A stretch of 64,000 nt of DNA, from NCBI RefSeq assembly GCF_907165205.1, contig NC_058194.1, positions 3,286,824 through 3,350,823 of the forward strand, in the 5' to 3' direction. Positions 30,797-44,389 of the stretch are shown here, piece by piece. Source of the stretch: Coccinella septempunctata (lineage: Eukaryota > Arthropoda > Insecta > Coleoptera > Coccinellidae). The position numbers were made by a program, and so were the translations under genes. How positions within the stretch are numbered: the stretch's first letter is position 1; each line of letters begins with the position of its first letter. The notes below the pieces were generated by a model. That model saw only the letters and a program-made list of their open reading frames with translations, ran no database searches and had not been told where the DNA came from.

Positions 30797-33700
30797 CTAA
30801 CCCCTCGCCCATTTTTGACCCAAAAAATCGAGATTTTCGATTTTTAGTTTTTGCGCTGGAATGGAAGCCTCATCAACGCTGATTACGAAACCGGAAATCC
30901 CAATTGGATCAGACGAATATAACAAGAGATATTGCAGATTGAAATTTGCAACTTTTGAAAAATGACATTTCCAAAATGAAAATCTGAACGGTGGGAGATA
31001 GGCTTTCGAGAATGCTCGCAATAGATTCAGCGTATTTGAAAACCTTTATATTCATACCAAGCCCTCAAATATCTGACTTCGTTTAAAAAAAAATCAAATT
31101 TATTGTTTTTCGATTTTCAATTTTCCAGTTCACTTTGAACTGCTCCCTGGAGTGCAATTCTCTATCGAATCATAAACTGTTAGGTTTGGTTGAATCAAAA
31201 AAGTAAGTACTATACACTTCATATCCTAAGACAGTAGTAGGACACCCTGATTTTTATGCAGAGGAGCGAATAGGTCATTTTAGGGGGGTCCTTGCTCATT
31301 TTTGACCCAAAAAATCGAGATTTTCGATATTTATTTTTTGAGCTGGAATGGAAGCCTTATCAATGCTGATTACGAAACCGGAAATCCCAATTGGATCAGA
31401 CGAATATAACAAGAGATATTGCAGATTGAAATTTGCAACTTTTGAAAAATGACATTTCCAAAATGAAAATCTGAACGGTGGGAGATAGGCTTTCGAGAAT
31501 GCTCGCAATAGATTCAGCGTATTTGAAAACCTTTATTTTCATACCAAACCTTCAAATATCTGCCTTCGTTTAAAAAAAAATCGAATTTATTGTTTTTCGA
31601 TTGTCAATTTTCCAGTTCACTTTGAACTGCTCTTTGGAGTGCAATTCTCTATTGAATCATCAACTGTTAGGTTTGGTTGAATCAAAAAAGTAAGTACTAT
31701 ACACTCCATATCCTAAGACAGTAGTAGGACACCCTGATTTTTATGCAGAGGAGCAAATAGGTCATTTTAGGGGGTCTAAGCCCTTGCTCATTTTTGACCC
31801 AAAAAATCGAGATTTTCTTTATTTAGTTGTTGAGCTGGAATGGAAGCCTGATCAATGCTGATAACGAAACCGGAAATACCAATTGGATCAGACGAATATA
31901 ACAAGAGATATTGCAGATTGAAATTTGCACTTTTTGAAAAATGACATTTCCAAAATGAAAATCTGAACGGTGAGAGATAGGCTTTTGAGAATGCTCGCAA
32001 TGGATTCAGCTTATTTGAAAACCTTCATTTTCATATCGAACCTTCAAATATCTGAGTTCGTTTGAAAAAAAAAATCGAATTTATTGTTTTTCCATTTTTC
32101 ATTTTCCAGTTCATTTTGAACTGCTCTCTGGAGTGCAATTCTCTATTGAATCATCAACTGTTAGGTTCGGTTGAATCAAAAAAGTAAGTATTATACACTC
32201 CATATCCTAAAACAATAGTAGGACACCCTGATTTGTATGCAGAGGAGCAAATAGGTTATTTTAGGGGGGGTCTAAGCCCTTGCTCATTTTTGACCCAAAA
32301 AATCGAGATTTTCGATATTTAGTTGTCGAGCTGGAATGGAAGCCCGATCAATGGTGATAACGAAACCAGAAATCCCAATTGGATCAGACGAATATAACAA
32401 GAGATATTGCAGATTGAAATTTGCAACTTTTGAAAAATGCCATTCTCAAGATGAGAATCTGAACGGAGAGAGATAGGCTTGCAGGAATACTTGCTATAGA
32501 TTCAGCATATTCGAAAACCTATATTTTCATGATGAACTTTCAAATATCCGACGTTGTTTAAAGAAAAATCGAATTTATTGTTTTTCCATTTTTCATTTTC
32601 CAGTTCAATTTGAACTACTCTCTGGAGTGCAATTCTCTATTGAATCATCAACTGTTCAGATTGGTGGGATCAACAAAGTAAGTATTATACACTCCATATC
32701 CTAAGACAGTTGTTGAACTTCCTGATTTTCAGGCAGAAGAGCAAATAGGTCATTTTAGGTGGGTCTAACCCCTTGCTCATTTTTGACCCAAAAAATCGAG
32801 ATTTTCGATATTTAATTTTTGAGCTGGAATGGAAGCCTGATCAATGCTGATTACGAAACCGGAAATACCAATTGGATCAGACGAATATAACAATAGATAT
32901 TGCAGATTGAAATTTGCAACTTTTGAAAAATGACATTTCCAAAATGAAAATCTGAACGGTGGGAGATAGGCTTTCAAGAATGCTCGCAATAGTATCAGCG
33001 TAGTTGAAAACCTTTATTTTCATACCAAGCCTTCAAATATTTGAGTTTGTTTGAAAAAAATCGAATTTATTTTTTTTCAATTTTTCATTTTCCAGTTCAC
33101 TTTGAACTGCTCTCTGGAGTTCAATTCTCTATTGAATCATCAACTGTTATGTTTGGTTGAATCAAAAAAGTAAGTTCTATACACTCCATATCCTAAGACA
33201 GTAGTAGGACACCCTGATTTGTATGCAGAGGAGCAAATAGGTCATTTTAGGGGGGTCTAAGCCCTTGCTCATTTTTGATCCAAAAAATCGAGATTTTCTA
33301 TATTTAGTTATTGAGCTGGAATGGAAGCTTGATCAATGCTGATAACGAAACTGGAAATCCCAATTGGATCAGACGAATATAACAAGAGATATTGCAGATT
33401 GAAATTCGCAACTTTTGAAAAATGCCATTTTCAAGATGAAAATCTGAACGGAGAGAGATAGGCTTTCAGGAATACTTGCTATAGATTCAGCATATTCGAA
33501 AACCTATATTTTCATGATTAACTTTCAAATATCCGACGTTGTTCAAAGAAAAATCGAATTTATTGTTTTTCCATTTTTCATTTTCCAGTTCAATTTGAAC
33601 TGCTTTCTGGAGTGCAATTCTCTATTGAATCATCAACTGTTAGGTTTGGTTGAATCGAAAAAGTAAGAACTATACACTCCATATCCTAAGACTGTAGTTG

Positions 33701-34248
33701 AACTTCCTGATTTTCAGGCAGAAGAGCAAATAAGTCATTTTAGGGGGATCTAACCCCTCGCTCATTTTTGACCCAAAAAATCGACATTTTCGATTTTTAG
33801 TCTTGGAGCTGGAATGAAAGCCTCATCAACGCTGATTACGAAACCGGAAATCTCAATTGGATCAGACGAATATAACAAGAGATATTGCAGATTGAAATTT
33901 GCCACTTTTGAAAAATGACATTTCCAAAATGAAAATCTGAACGGTGGGAGATAGGCTTTCGAGAATGCTCGCAATAGATTCAGCGTATTTGAAAACCTTT
34001 ATTTTCATACCAAGCCTTCAAATATCTGACTTCGTTTAAAAAAAAATCAAATTTATTGTTTTTCGATTTTCAATTTTCCAGTTCACTTTGAACTGCTCCC
34101 TGGAGTGCAATTCTCTATTGAATCATAAACTGTTAGGTTTGGTTGAATCAAAAAAGTAAGTACTATACACTTCATATCCTAAGACAGTAGTAGGACACCC
34201 TGATTTTTATGCAGAGGAGCGAATAGGTCATTTTAGGGGGGTCCTTGC

Positions 34249-34533
34249 TCATTTTTGACCCAAAAAATCGAGATTTTCGATATTTATTTTTTGAGCTGGA
34301 ATGGAAGCCTTATCAATGCTGATTACGAAACCGGAAATCCCAATTGGATCAGACGAATATAACAAGAGATATTGCAGATTGAAATTTTCAACTTTTGAAA
34401 AATGACATTTCCAAAATGAAAATCTGAACGGTGAGAGATAGGCTTTTGAGAATGCTCGCAATGACACTACTAAGACAGTAGTTGAACTTCCTGATTCTCA
34501 GGCAGAAGAGCAAATAAGTCATTTTAGGGGGGT
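34249..34533 (+). repeat. 285-bp shortened monomer, copy 2
   Basis: Same GCAATG-ACACTACTAAG junction as at 30726; preceded by a GGGGGGTCCTTGCTC variant lacking the usual TAAGCC. Confidence 0.88.
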
Positions 34534-35444
34534 CTAACCCCTCGCCCATTTTTGACCCAAAAGATCGAGATTTTCGATTTTTAGTTTTTGCGCTGGAATG
34601 GAAGCCTCATCAACGCTGATTACGAAACCGGAAATCCCAATTGGATCAGACGAATATAACAAGAGATATTGCAGATTGAAATTTGCAACTTTTGAAAAAT
34701 GACATTTCCAAAATGAAAATCTGAACGGTGGGAGATAGGCTTTCAGAAATACTTGCTATAGATTCAGCATATTCGAAAACCTATATTTTCATGATGAAAA
34801 TTCAAATATCGGACGTTGTTCAAAGAAAAATCGAATTTATTGTTTTTCCATTTTTCATTTTCCAGTTCAATTTGAACTGCTCTCTGGAGTGCAATTCTCT
34901 ATTGAATCATCAACTGTTAGGTTAGGTTGAATCAAAAAAGTAAGTATCATACACTCCATATCCTAAGACAGTAGTAGGACACCCTGATTTGTATGCAGAG
35001 GAGCAAATAGGTCATTTTAGGGGGGTCTAAGCCGTTGCTCATTTTTGAGCCAAAAAATCGAGATTTTCTATATTTAGTTGTTGAGCTGGAATGAAAGCCT
35101 GATCAATGCTGATAACGAAACCGGAAATCCCAATTGGATCAGACGAATATAACAAGAGATATTGCAGATTGAAATTTGCAACTTTTGAAAAATGCCATTT
35201 TCAATATGAAAATCTGAACGGAGAGAGATAGGCTTTCAGGAATACTTGCTATAGATTCAGCATATTCGAAAACCTATATTTTCATGATGAAAAATCAAAT
35301 ATCGGACGTTGTTTAAAGGAAAATCGAATTTTTTGTTTTTCCATTTTTCATTTTCCAGTTCAATTTGAACTGCTCTCTGGAGTGCAATTCTCTATTGAAT
35401 CATCAACTGTTTAGATTGGTGGAATCAACAAAGTAAGTATTATA

Positions 35445-35640
35445 CTTGCTATAGATTCAGCATATTCGAAAACCTATATTTTCATGATGAACTTTCAAAT
35501 ATCCGACGTTGTTTAAAGAAAAATCGAATTTATTGTTTTTCCATTTTTCATTTTCCAGTTCAATTTGAACTACTCTCTGGAGTGCAATTCTCTATTGAAT
35601 CATCAACTGTTTAGATTGGTGGGATCAACAAAGTAAGTAT
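35445..35640 (+). repeat. Shortened monomer created at ATAC microhomology (about 197 bp)
   Basis: AAGTAAGTATTATAC runs straight into TTGCTATAGATTCAG. The normal partners are TATACACTCC and GGAATACTTGC, which share ATAC at the breakpoint. The exon-like module is therefore repeated after only about 197 bp. Confidence 0.85.
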
Positions 35641-35739
35641 TATACACTCCATATCCTAAGACAGTTGTTGAACTTCCTGATTTTCAGGCAGAAGAGCAAA
35701 TAGGTCATTTTAGGTGGGTCTAACCCCTTGCTCATTTTT

Positions 35740-38700
35740 GACCCAAAAAATCGAGATTTTCGATATTTATTTTTTGAGCTGGAATGGAAGCCTTATCAAT
35801 GCTGATTACGAAACCGGAAATCCCAATTGGATCAGACGAATATAACAAGAGATATTGCAGATTGAAATTTGCAACTTTTGAAAAATGACATTTCCAAAAT
35901 GAAAATCTGAACGGTGGGAGATAGGCTTTCGAGAATGCTCGCAATAGATTCAGCGTATTTGAAAACCTTTATTTTCATACCAAACCTTCAAATATCTGCC
36001 TTCGTTTAAAAAAAAATCGAATTTATTGTTTTTCGATTGTCAATTTTCCAGTTCACTTTGAACTGCTCTTTGGAGTGCAATTCTCTATTGAATCATCAAC
36101 TGTTAGGTTTGGTTGAATCAAAAAAGTAAGTACTATACACTCCATATCCTAAGACAGTAGTAGGACACCCTGATTTTTATGCAGAGGAGCAAATAGGTCA
36201 TTTTAGGGGGGTCTAAGCCCTTGCTCATTTTTGACCCAAAAAATCGAGATTTTCTTTATTTAGTTGTTGAGCTGGAATGGAAGCCTGATCAATGCTGATA
36301 ACGAAACCGGAAATACCAATTGGATCAGACGAATATAACAAGAGATATTGCAGATTGAAATTTGCACTTTTTGAAAAATGACATTTCCAAAATGAAAATC
36401 TGAACGGTGAGAGATAGGCTTTTGAGAATGCTCGCAATGGATTCAGCTTATTTGAAAACCTTCATTTTCATATCGAACCTTCAAATATCTGAGTTCGTTT
36501 GAAAAAAAAAATCGAATTTATTGTTTTTCCATTTTTCATTTTCCAGTTCATTTTGAACTGCTCTCTGGAGTGCAATTCTCTATTGAATCATCAACTGTTA
36601 GGTTCGGTTGAATCAAAAAAGTAAGTATTATACACTCCATATCCTAAAACAATAGTAGGACACCCTGATTTGTATGCAGAGGAGCAAATAGGTTATTTTA
36701 GGGGGGGTCTAAGCCCTTGCTCATTTTTGACCCAAAAAATCGAGATTTTCGATATTAAGTTGTCGAGCTGGAATGGAAGCCCGATCAATGGTGATAACGA
36801 AACCAGAAATCCCAATTGGATCAGACGAATATAACAAGAGATATTGCAGATTGAAATTTGCAACTTTTGAAAAATGCCATTCTCAAGATGAGAATCTGAA
36901 CGGAGAGAGATAGGCTTGCAGGAATACTTGCTATAGATTCAGCATATTCGAAAACCTATATTTTCATGATGAACTTTCAAATATCCGACGTTGTTTAAAG
37001 AAAAATCGAATTTATTGTTTTTCCATTTTTCATTTTCCAGTTCAATTTGAACTACTCTCTGGAGTGCAATTCTCTATTGAATCATCAACTGTTCAGATTG
37101 GTGGGATCAACAAAGTAAGTATTATACACTCCATATCCTAAGACAGTTGTTGAACTTCCTGATTTTCAGGCAGAAGAGCAAATAGGTCATTTTAGGTGGG
37201 TCTAACCCCTTGCTCATTTTTGACCCAAAAAATCGAGATTTTCGATATTTAGTTCTTGAGCTGGAATGAAAGCCTGATCAATGCTGATAACGAAACTTGA
37301 AATCCCAATTGGATCAGACGAATATAACAAGAGATATTGCAGATTGAAATTTTCAACTTTTGAAAAATGACATTCCCAAAATGAAAATCTGAACGGTGAG
37401 AGATAGGCTTTTGAGAATGCTCGCAATCGATTCAGCTTATTTGAAAATCTATATTTTCATATCAAACTTTCAAATATCTGAGTTCGTTTGAAGAAAAAAT
37501 CGAATTTATTGTTTTTCCATTTTTCATTTTCCAGTTCACTTTGAACTGCTCTCTGGAGTGCAATTCTCTATTGAATCATCAACTGTTAGGTTTGGTTGAA
37601 TCAAAAAAGTAAGTATTATACACTCCATATCCTAAAACAGTAGTAGGACACCCTGATTTGTATGCAGAGGAGCAAATAGGTCATTTTAGGGGGGTCTAAG
37701 CACTTGCTCATTTTTGACCCAAAAAATCGAGATTTTCGATATTTAATTTTTGAGCTGGAATGGAAGCCTGATCAATGCTGATTACGAAACCGGAAATACC
37801 AATTGGATCAGACGAATATAACAATAGATATTGCAGATTGAAATTTGCAACTTTTGAAAAATGACATTTCCAAAATGAAAATCTGAACGGTGGGAGATAG
37901 GCTTTCAAGAATGCTCGCAATAGATTCAGCGTAGTTGAAAACCTTTATTTTCATACCAAGCCTTCAAATATTTGAGTTTGTTTGAAAAAAATCGAATTTA
38001 TTTTTTTTCAATTTTTCATTTTCCAGTTCACTTTGAACTGCTCTCTGGAGTTCAATTCTCTATTGAATCATCAACTGTTATGTTTGGTTGAATCAAAAAA
38101 GTAAGTTCTATACACTCCATATCCTAAGACAGTAGTAGGACACCCTGATTTGTATGCAGAGGAGCAAATAGGTCATTTTAGGGGGGTCTAAGCCCTTGCT
38201 CATTTTTGATCCAAAAAATCGAGATTTTCTATATTTAGTTATTGAGCTGGAATGGAAGCTTGATCAATGCTGATAACGAAACTGGAAATCCCAATTGGAT
38301 CAGACGAATATAACAAGAGATATTGCAGATTGAAATTCGCAACTTTTGAAAAATGCCATTTTCAAGATGAAAATCTGAACGGAGAGAGATAGGCTTTCAG
38401 GAATACTTGCTATAGATTCAGCATATTCGAAAACCTATATTTTCATGATTAACTTTCAAATATCCGACGTTGTTCAAAGAAAAATCGAATTTATTGTTTT
38501 TCCATTTTTCATTTTCCAGTTCAATTTGAACTTCTCTCTGGAGTGCAATTCTCTATTGAATCATCAACTGTTAGGTTTGGTTGAATCGAAAAAGTAAGAA
38601 CTATACACTCCATATCCTAAGACTGTAGTTGAACTTCCTGATTTTCAGGCAGAAGAGCAAATAAGTCATTTTAGGGGGATCTAACCCCTCGCTCATTTTT

Positions 38701-39170
38701 GACCCAAAAAATCGACATTTTCGATTTTTAGTCTTGGAGCTGGAATGAAAGCCTCATCAACGCTGATTACGAAACCGGAAATCTCAATTGGATCAGACGA
38801 ATATAACAAGAGATATTGCAGATTGAAATTTGCCACTTTTGAAAAATGACATTTCCAAAATGAAAATCTGAACGGTGGGAGATAGGCTTTCGAGAATGCT
38901 CGCAATAGATTCAGCGTATTTGAAAACCTTTATTTTCATACCAAGCCTTCAAACATCTGACTTCGTTTAAAAAAAAATCAAATTTATTGTTTTTCGATTT
39001 TCAATTTTCCAGTTCACTTTGAACTGCTCCCTGGAGTGCAATTCTCTATTGAATCATAAACTGTTAGGTTTGGTTGAATCAAAAAAGTAAGTACTATACA
39101 CTTCATATCCTAAGACAGTAGTAGGACACCCTGATTTTTATGCAGAGGAGCGAATAGGTCATTTTAGGGG
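35740..39170 (+). repeat. Higher-order repeat unit, copy 1 (offset 4232)
   Basis: Monomer order and private variants (GATTGTCAATTTTCC, ATTTTCTTTATTTAG, GATCAATGGTGATAACG, TCAATAGATATTG-type and CTTGGAGCTGG monomers) match 39972-43400 at 4232 bp with very few differences by eye. Confidence 0.85.
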
Positions 39171-39179
39171 GGTCCTTGC

Positions 39180-39464
39180 TCATTTTTGACCCAAAAAATC
39201 GAGATTTTCGATATTTATTTTTTGAGCTGGAATGGAAGCCTTATCAATGCTGATTACGAAACCGGAAATCCCAATTGGATCAGACGAATATAACAATAGA
39301 TATTGCAGATTGAAATTTTCAACTTTTGAAAAATGACATTTCCAAAATGAAAATCTGAACGGTGAGAGATAGGCTTTTGAGAATGCTCGCAATGACACTA
39401 CTAAGACAGTAGTTGAACTTCCTGATTCTCAGGCAGAAGAGCAAATAAGTCATTTTAGGGGGGT
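39180..39464 (+). repeat. 285-bp shortened monomer, copy 3
   Basis: Third copy of the same deletion junction, with one AACAATAGATATTG variant. Offset 4931 from copy 2 and 8668 from copy 1. Confidence 0.88.
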
Positions 39465-39971
39465 CTAACCCCTCGCCCATTTTTGACCCAAAAAATCGAG
39501 ATTTTCGATTTTTAGTTTTTGCGCTGGAATGGAAGCCTCATCAACGCTGATTACGAAACCGGAAATCCCAATTGGATCAGACGAATATAACAAGAGATAT
39601 TGCAGATTGAAATTTGCAACTTTTGAAAAATGACATTTCCAAAATGAAAATCTGAACGGTGGGAGATAGGCTTTCGAGAATGCTCGCAATAGATTCAGCG
39701 TATTTGAAAACCTTTATTTTCATACCAAGCCCTCAAATATCTGACTTCGTTTAAAAAAAAATCAAATTTATTGTTTTTCGATTTTCAATTTTCCAGTTCA
39801 CTTTGAACTGCTCCCTGGAGTGCAATTCTCTATCGAATCATAAACTGATAGGTTTGGTTGAATCAAAAAAGTAAGTACTATACACTTCATATCCTAAGAC
39901 AGTAGTAGGACACCCTGATTTTTATGCAGAGGAGCGAATAGGTCATTTTAGGGGGGTCCTTGCTCATTTTT

Positions 39972-42900
39972 GACCCAAAAAATCGAGATTTTCGATATTT
40001 ATTTTTTGAGCTGGAATGGAAGCCTTATCAATGCTGATTACGAAACCGGAAATCCCAATTGGATCAGACGAATATAACAAGAGATATTGCAGATTGAAAT
40101 TTGCAACTTTTGAAAAATGACATTTCCAAAATGAAAATCTGAACGGTGGGAGATAGGCTTTCGAGAATGCTCGCAATAGATTCAGCGTATTTGAAAACCT
40201 TTATTTTCATACCAAACCTTCAAATATCTGCCTTCGTTTAAAAAAAAATCGAATTTATTGTTTTTCGATTGTCAATTTTCCAGTTCACTTTGAACTGCTC
40301 TTTGGAGTGCAATTCTCTATTGAATCATCAACTGTTAGGTTTGGTTGAATCAAAAAAGTAAGTACTATACACTCCATATCCTAAGACAGTAGTAGGACAC
40401 CCTGATTTTTATGCAGAGGAGCAAATAGGTCATTTTAGGGGGGTCTAAGCCCTTGCTCATTTTTGACCCAAAAAATCGAGATTTTCTTTATTTAGTTGTT
40501 GAGCTGGAATGGAAGCCTGATCAATGCTGATAACGAAACCGGAAATACCAATTGGATCAGACGAATATAACAAGAGATATTGCAGATTTAAATTTGCACT
40601 TTTTGAAAAATGACATTTCCAAAATGAAAATCTGAACGGTGAGAGATAGGCTTTTGAGAATGCTCGCAATGGATTCAGCTTATTTGAAAACCTTCATTTT
40701 CATATCGAACCTTCAAATATCTGAGTTCGTTTGAAAAAAAAAATCGAATTTATTGTTTTTCCATTTTTCATTTTCCAGTTCATTTTGAACTGCTCTCTGG
40801 AGTGCAATTCTCTATTGAATCATCAACTGTTAGGTTCGGTTGAATCAAAAAAGTAAGTATTATACACTCCATATCCTAAAACAATAGTAGGACACCCTGA
40901 TTTGTATGCAGAGGAGCAAATAGGTTATTTTAGGGGGGGTCTAAGCCCTTGCTCATTTTTGACCCAAAAAATCGAGATTTTCGATATTTAAATGTCGAGC
41001 TGGAATGGAAGCCCGATCAATGGTGATAACGAAACCAGAAATCCCAATTGGATCAGACGAATATAACAAGAGATATTGCAGATTGAAATTTGCAACTTTT
41101 GAAAAATGCCATTCTCAAGATGAGAATCTGAACGGAGAGAGATAGGCTTGCAGGAATACTTGCTATAGATTCAGCATATTCGAAAACCTATATTTTCATG
41201 ATGAACTTTCAAATATCCGACGTTGTTTAAAGAAAAATCGAATTTATTGTTTTTCCATTTTTCATTTTCCAGTTCAATTTGAACTACTCTCTGGAGTGCA
41301 ATTCTCTATTGAATCATCAACTGTTCAGATTGGTGGGATCAACAAAGTAAGTATTATACACTCCATATCCTAAGACAGTTGTTGAACTTCCTGATTTTCA
41401 GGCAGAAGAGCAAATAGGTCATTTTAGGTGGGTCTAACCCCTTGCTCATTTTTGACCCAAAAAATCGAGATTTTCGATATTTAGTTCTTGAGCTGGAATG
41501 AAAGCCTGATCAATGCTGATAACGAAACCGGAAATCCCAATTGGATCAGACGAATATAACAAGAGATATTGCAGATTGAAATTTTCAACTTTTGAAAAAT
41601 GACATTCCCAAAATGAAAATCTGAACGGTGAGAGATAGGCTTTTGAGAATGCTCGCAATCGATTCAGCTTATTTGAAAATCTATATTTTCATATCAAACT
41701 TTCAAATATCTGAGTTCGTTTGAAGAAAAAATCGAATTTATTGTTTTTCCATTTTTCATTTTCCAGTTCACTTTGAACTGCTCTCTGGAGTGCAATTCTC
41801 TATTGAATCATCAACTGTTAGGTTTGGTTGAATCAAAAAAGTAAGTATTATACACTCCATATCCTAAAACAGTAGTAGGACACCCTGATTTGTATGCAGA
41901 GGAGCAAATAGGTCATTTTAGGGGGGTCTAAGCACTTGCTCATTTTTGACCCAAAAAATCGAGATTTTCGATATTTAATTTTTGAGCTGGAATGGAAGCC
42001 TGATCAATGCTGATTACGAAACCGGAAATACCAATTGGATCAGACGAATATAACAATAGATATTGCAGATTGAAATTTGCAACTTTTGAAAAATGACATT
42101 TCCAAAATGAAAATCTGAACGGTGGGAGATAGGCTTTCAAGAATGCTCGCAATAGATTCAGCGTAGTTGAAAACCTTTATTTTCATACCAAGCCTTCAAA
42201 TATTTGAGTTTGTTTGAAAAAAATCGAATTTATTTTTTTTCAATTTTTCATTTTCCAGTTCACTTTGAACTGCTCTCTGGAGTTCAATTCTCTATTGAAT
42301 CATCAACTGTTATGTTTGGTTGAATCAAAAAAGTAAGTTCTATACACTCCATATCCTAAGACAGTAGTAGGACACCCTGATTTGTATGCAGAGGAGCAAA
42401 TAGGTCATTTTAGGGGGGTCTAAGCCCTTGCTCATTTTTGATCCAAAAAATCGAGATTTTCTATATTTAGTTATTGAGCTGGAATGGAAGCTTGATCAAT
42501 GCTGATAACGAAACTGGAAATCCCAATTGGATCAGACGAATATAACAAGAGATATTGCAGATTGAAATTCGCAACTTTTGAAAAATGCCATTTTCAAGAT
42601 GAAAATCTGAACGGAGAGAGATAGGCTTTCAGGAATACTTGCTATAGATTCAGCATATTCGAAAACCTATATTTTCATGATTAACTTTCAAATATCCGAC
42701 GTTGTTCAAAGAAAAATCGAATTTATTGTTTTTCCATTTTTCATTTTCCAGTTCAATTTGAACTGCTTTCTGGAGTGCAATTCTCTATTGAATCATCAAC
42801 TGTTAGGTTTGGTTGAATCGAAAAAGTAAGAACTATACACTCCATATCCTAAGACTGTAGTTGAACTTCCTGATTTTCAGGCAGAAGAGCAAATAAGTCA

Positions 42901-43400
42901 TTTTAGGGGGATCTAACCCCTCGCTCATTTTTGACCCAAAAAATCGACATTTTCGATTTTTAGTCTTGGAGCTGGAATGAAAGCCTCATGAACGCTGATT
43001 ACGAAACCGGAAATCTCAATTGGATCAGACGAATATAACAAGAGATATTGCAGATTGAAATTTGCCACTTTTGAAAAATGACATTTCCAAAATGAAAATC
43101 TGAACGGTGGGAGATAGGCTTTCGAGAATGCTCGCAATAGATTCAGCGTATTTGAAAACCTTTATTTTCATACCAAGCCTTCAAATATCTGACTTCGTTT
43201 AAAAAAAAATCAAATTTATTGTTTTTCGATTTTCAATTTTCCAGTTCAATTTGAACTGCTCCCTGGAGTGCAATTCTCTATTGAATCATAAACTGTTAGG
43301 TTTGGTTGAATCAAAAAAGTAAGTACTATACACTTCATATCCTAAGACAGTAGTAGGACACCCTGATTTTTATGCAGAGGAGCGAATAGGTCATTTTAGG
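39972..43400 (+). repeat. Higher-order repeat unit, copy 2 (offset 4232)
   Basis: Duplicate of 35740-39170. Its own right part (about 40450-43850) is repeated again from about 44390 at 3936 bp, i.e. eight monomers. Confidence 0.85.
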
Positions 43401-43439
43401 GGGGTCTAAGCCCTTGCTCATTTTTGACCCAAAAAATCG

Positions 43440-43890
43440 AGATTTTCGATATTTATTTTTTGAGCTGAAATGGAAGCCTTATCAATGCTGATTACGAAAC
43501 CGGAAATCCCAATTGGATCAGACGAATATAACAAGAGATATTGCAGATTGAAATTTGCAACTTTTGAAAAATGACATTTCCAGAATGAAAATCTGAACGG
43601 TAGGCTTTTGAGAATGCTCGCAATGAATTCAGCTTATTTGAAGACCTATATTTTCATATCAAACTTTAAAATATCTGACTTCGTCTGAAAAAAAAATCGA
43701 ATTTATTGTTTTTCCATTTTTCATTTTCCAGTTCATTTTGAAATTCTCTCTGGAGTGCAATTCTCTATTGAATCATCCATTGTTAGGTTTGGTTGAATCA
43801 AAAAAGGAAGTATTATACACTCCATATCCTAAGACAGTAGTAGGACACCCTGATTTGTATGCAGCGGAGCAAATAGGTCATTTTAGGGGG
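43440..43890 (+). repeat. Diverged satellite monomer with broken donor-like site, copy 1
   Basis: Lacks 8 bp in GAACGGTAGGC (normally GAACGGTGAGAGATAGGC), has AAATTCTCTCTGG in the palindrome/module, CATCCATTG for CATCAACTG, and GGAAGT in place of GTAAGT. A second copy lies at 47360-47810. Confidence 0.8.
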
Positions 43891-44389
43891 GTCCTTGCTC
43901 ATTTTTGACCCAAAAAATCGAGATTTTCGATATTTATTTTTTGAGCTGGAATGGAAGCCTTATCAATGCTGATTACGAAACCGGAAATCCCAATTGGATC
44001 AGACGAATATAACAAGAGATATTGCAGATTGAAATTTTCAACTTTTGAAAAATGACATTCCCAAAATGAAAATCTGAACGGTGAGAGATAGGCTTTTGAG
44101 AATGCTCGCAATGAATTCAGCTTATTTGAAGACCTATATTTTCATATCAAACTTTAAAATATCTGACTTCGTCTGAAAAAAAAATCGAATTTATTGTTTT
44201 TCCATTTTTCATTTTCCAGTTCACTTTGAACTGCTCTCTGGAGTGCAATTCTCTATTGAATCATCAACTGTTAGGTTTGGTTGAATCAAAAAAGTAAGTA
44301 CTATACACTCCATATCCTAAGACAGTAGTAGGACACCCTGATTTTTATGCAGAGGAGCAAATAGGTCATTTTAGGGGGGTCTAAGCCCT

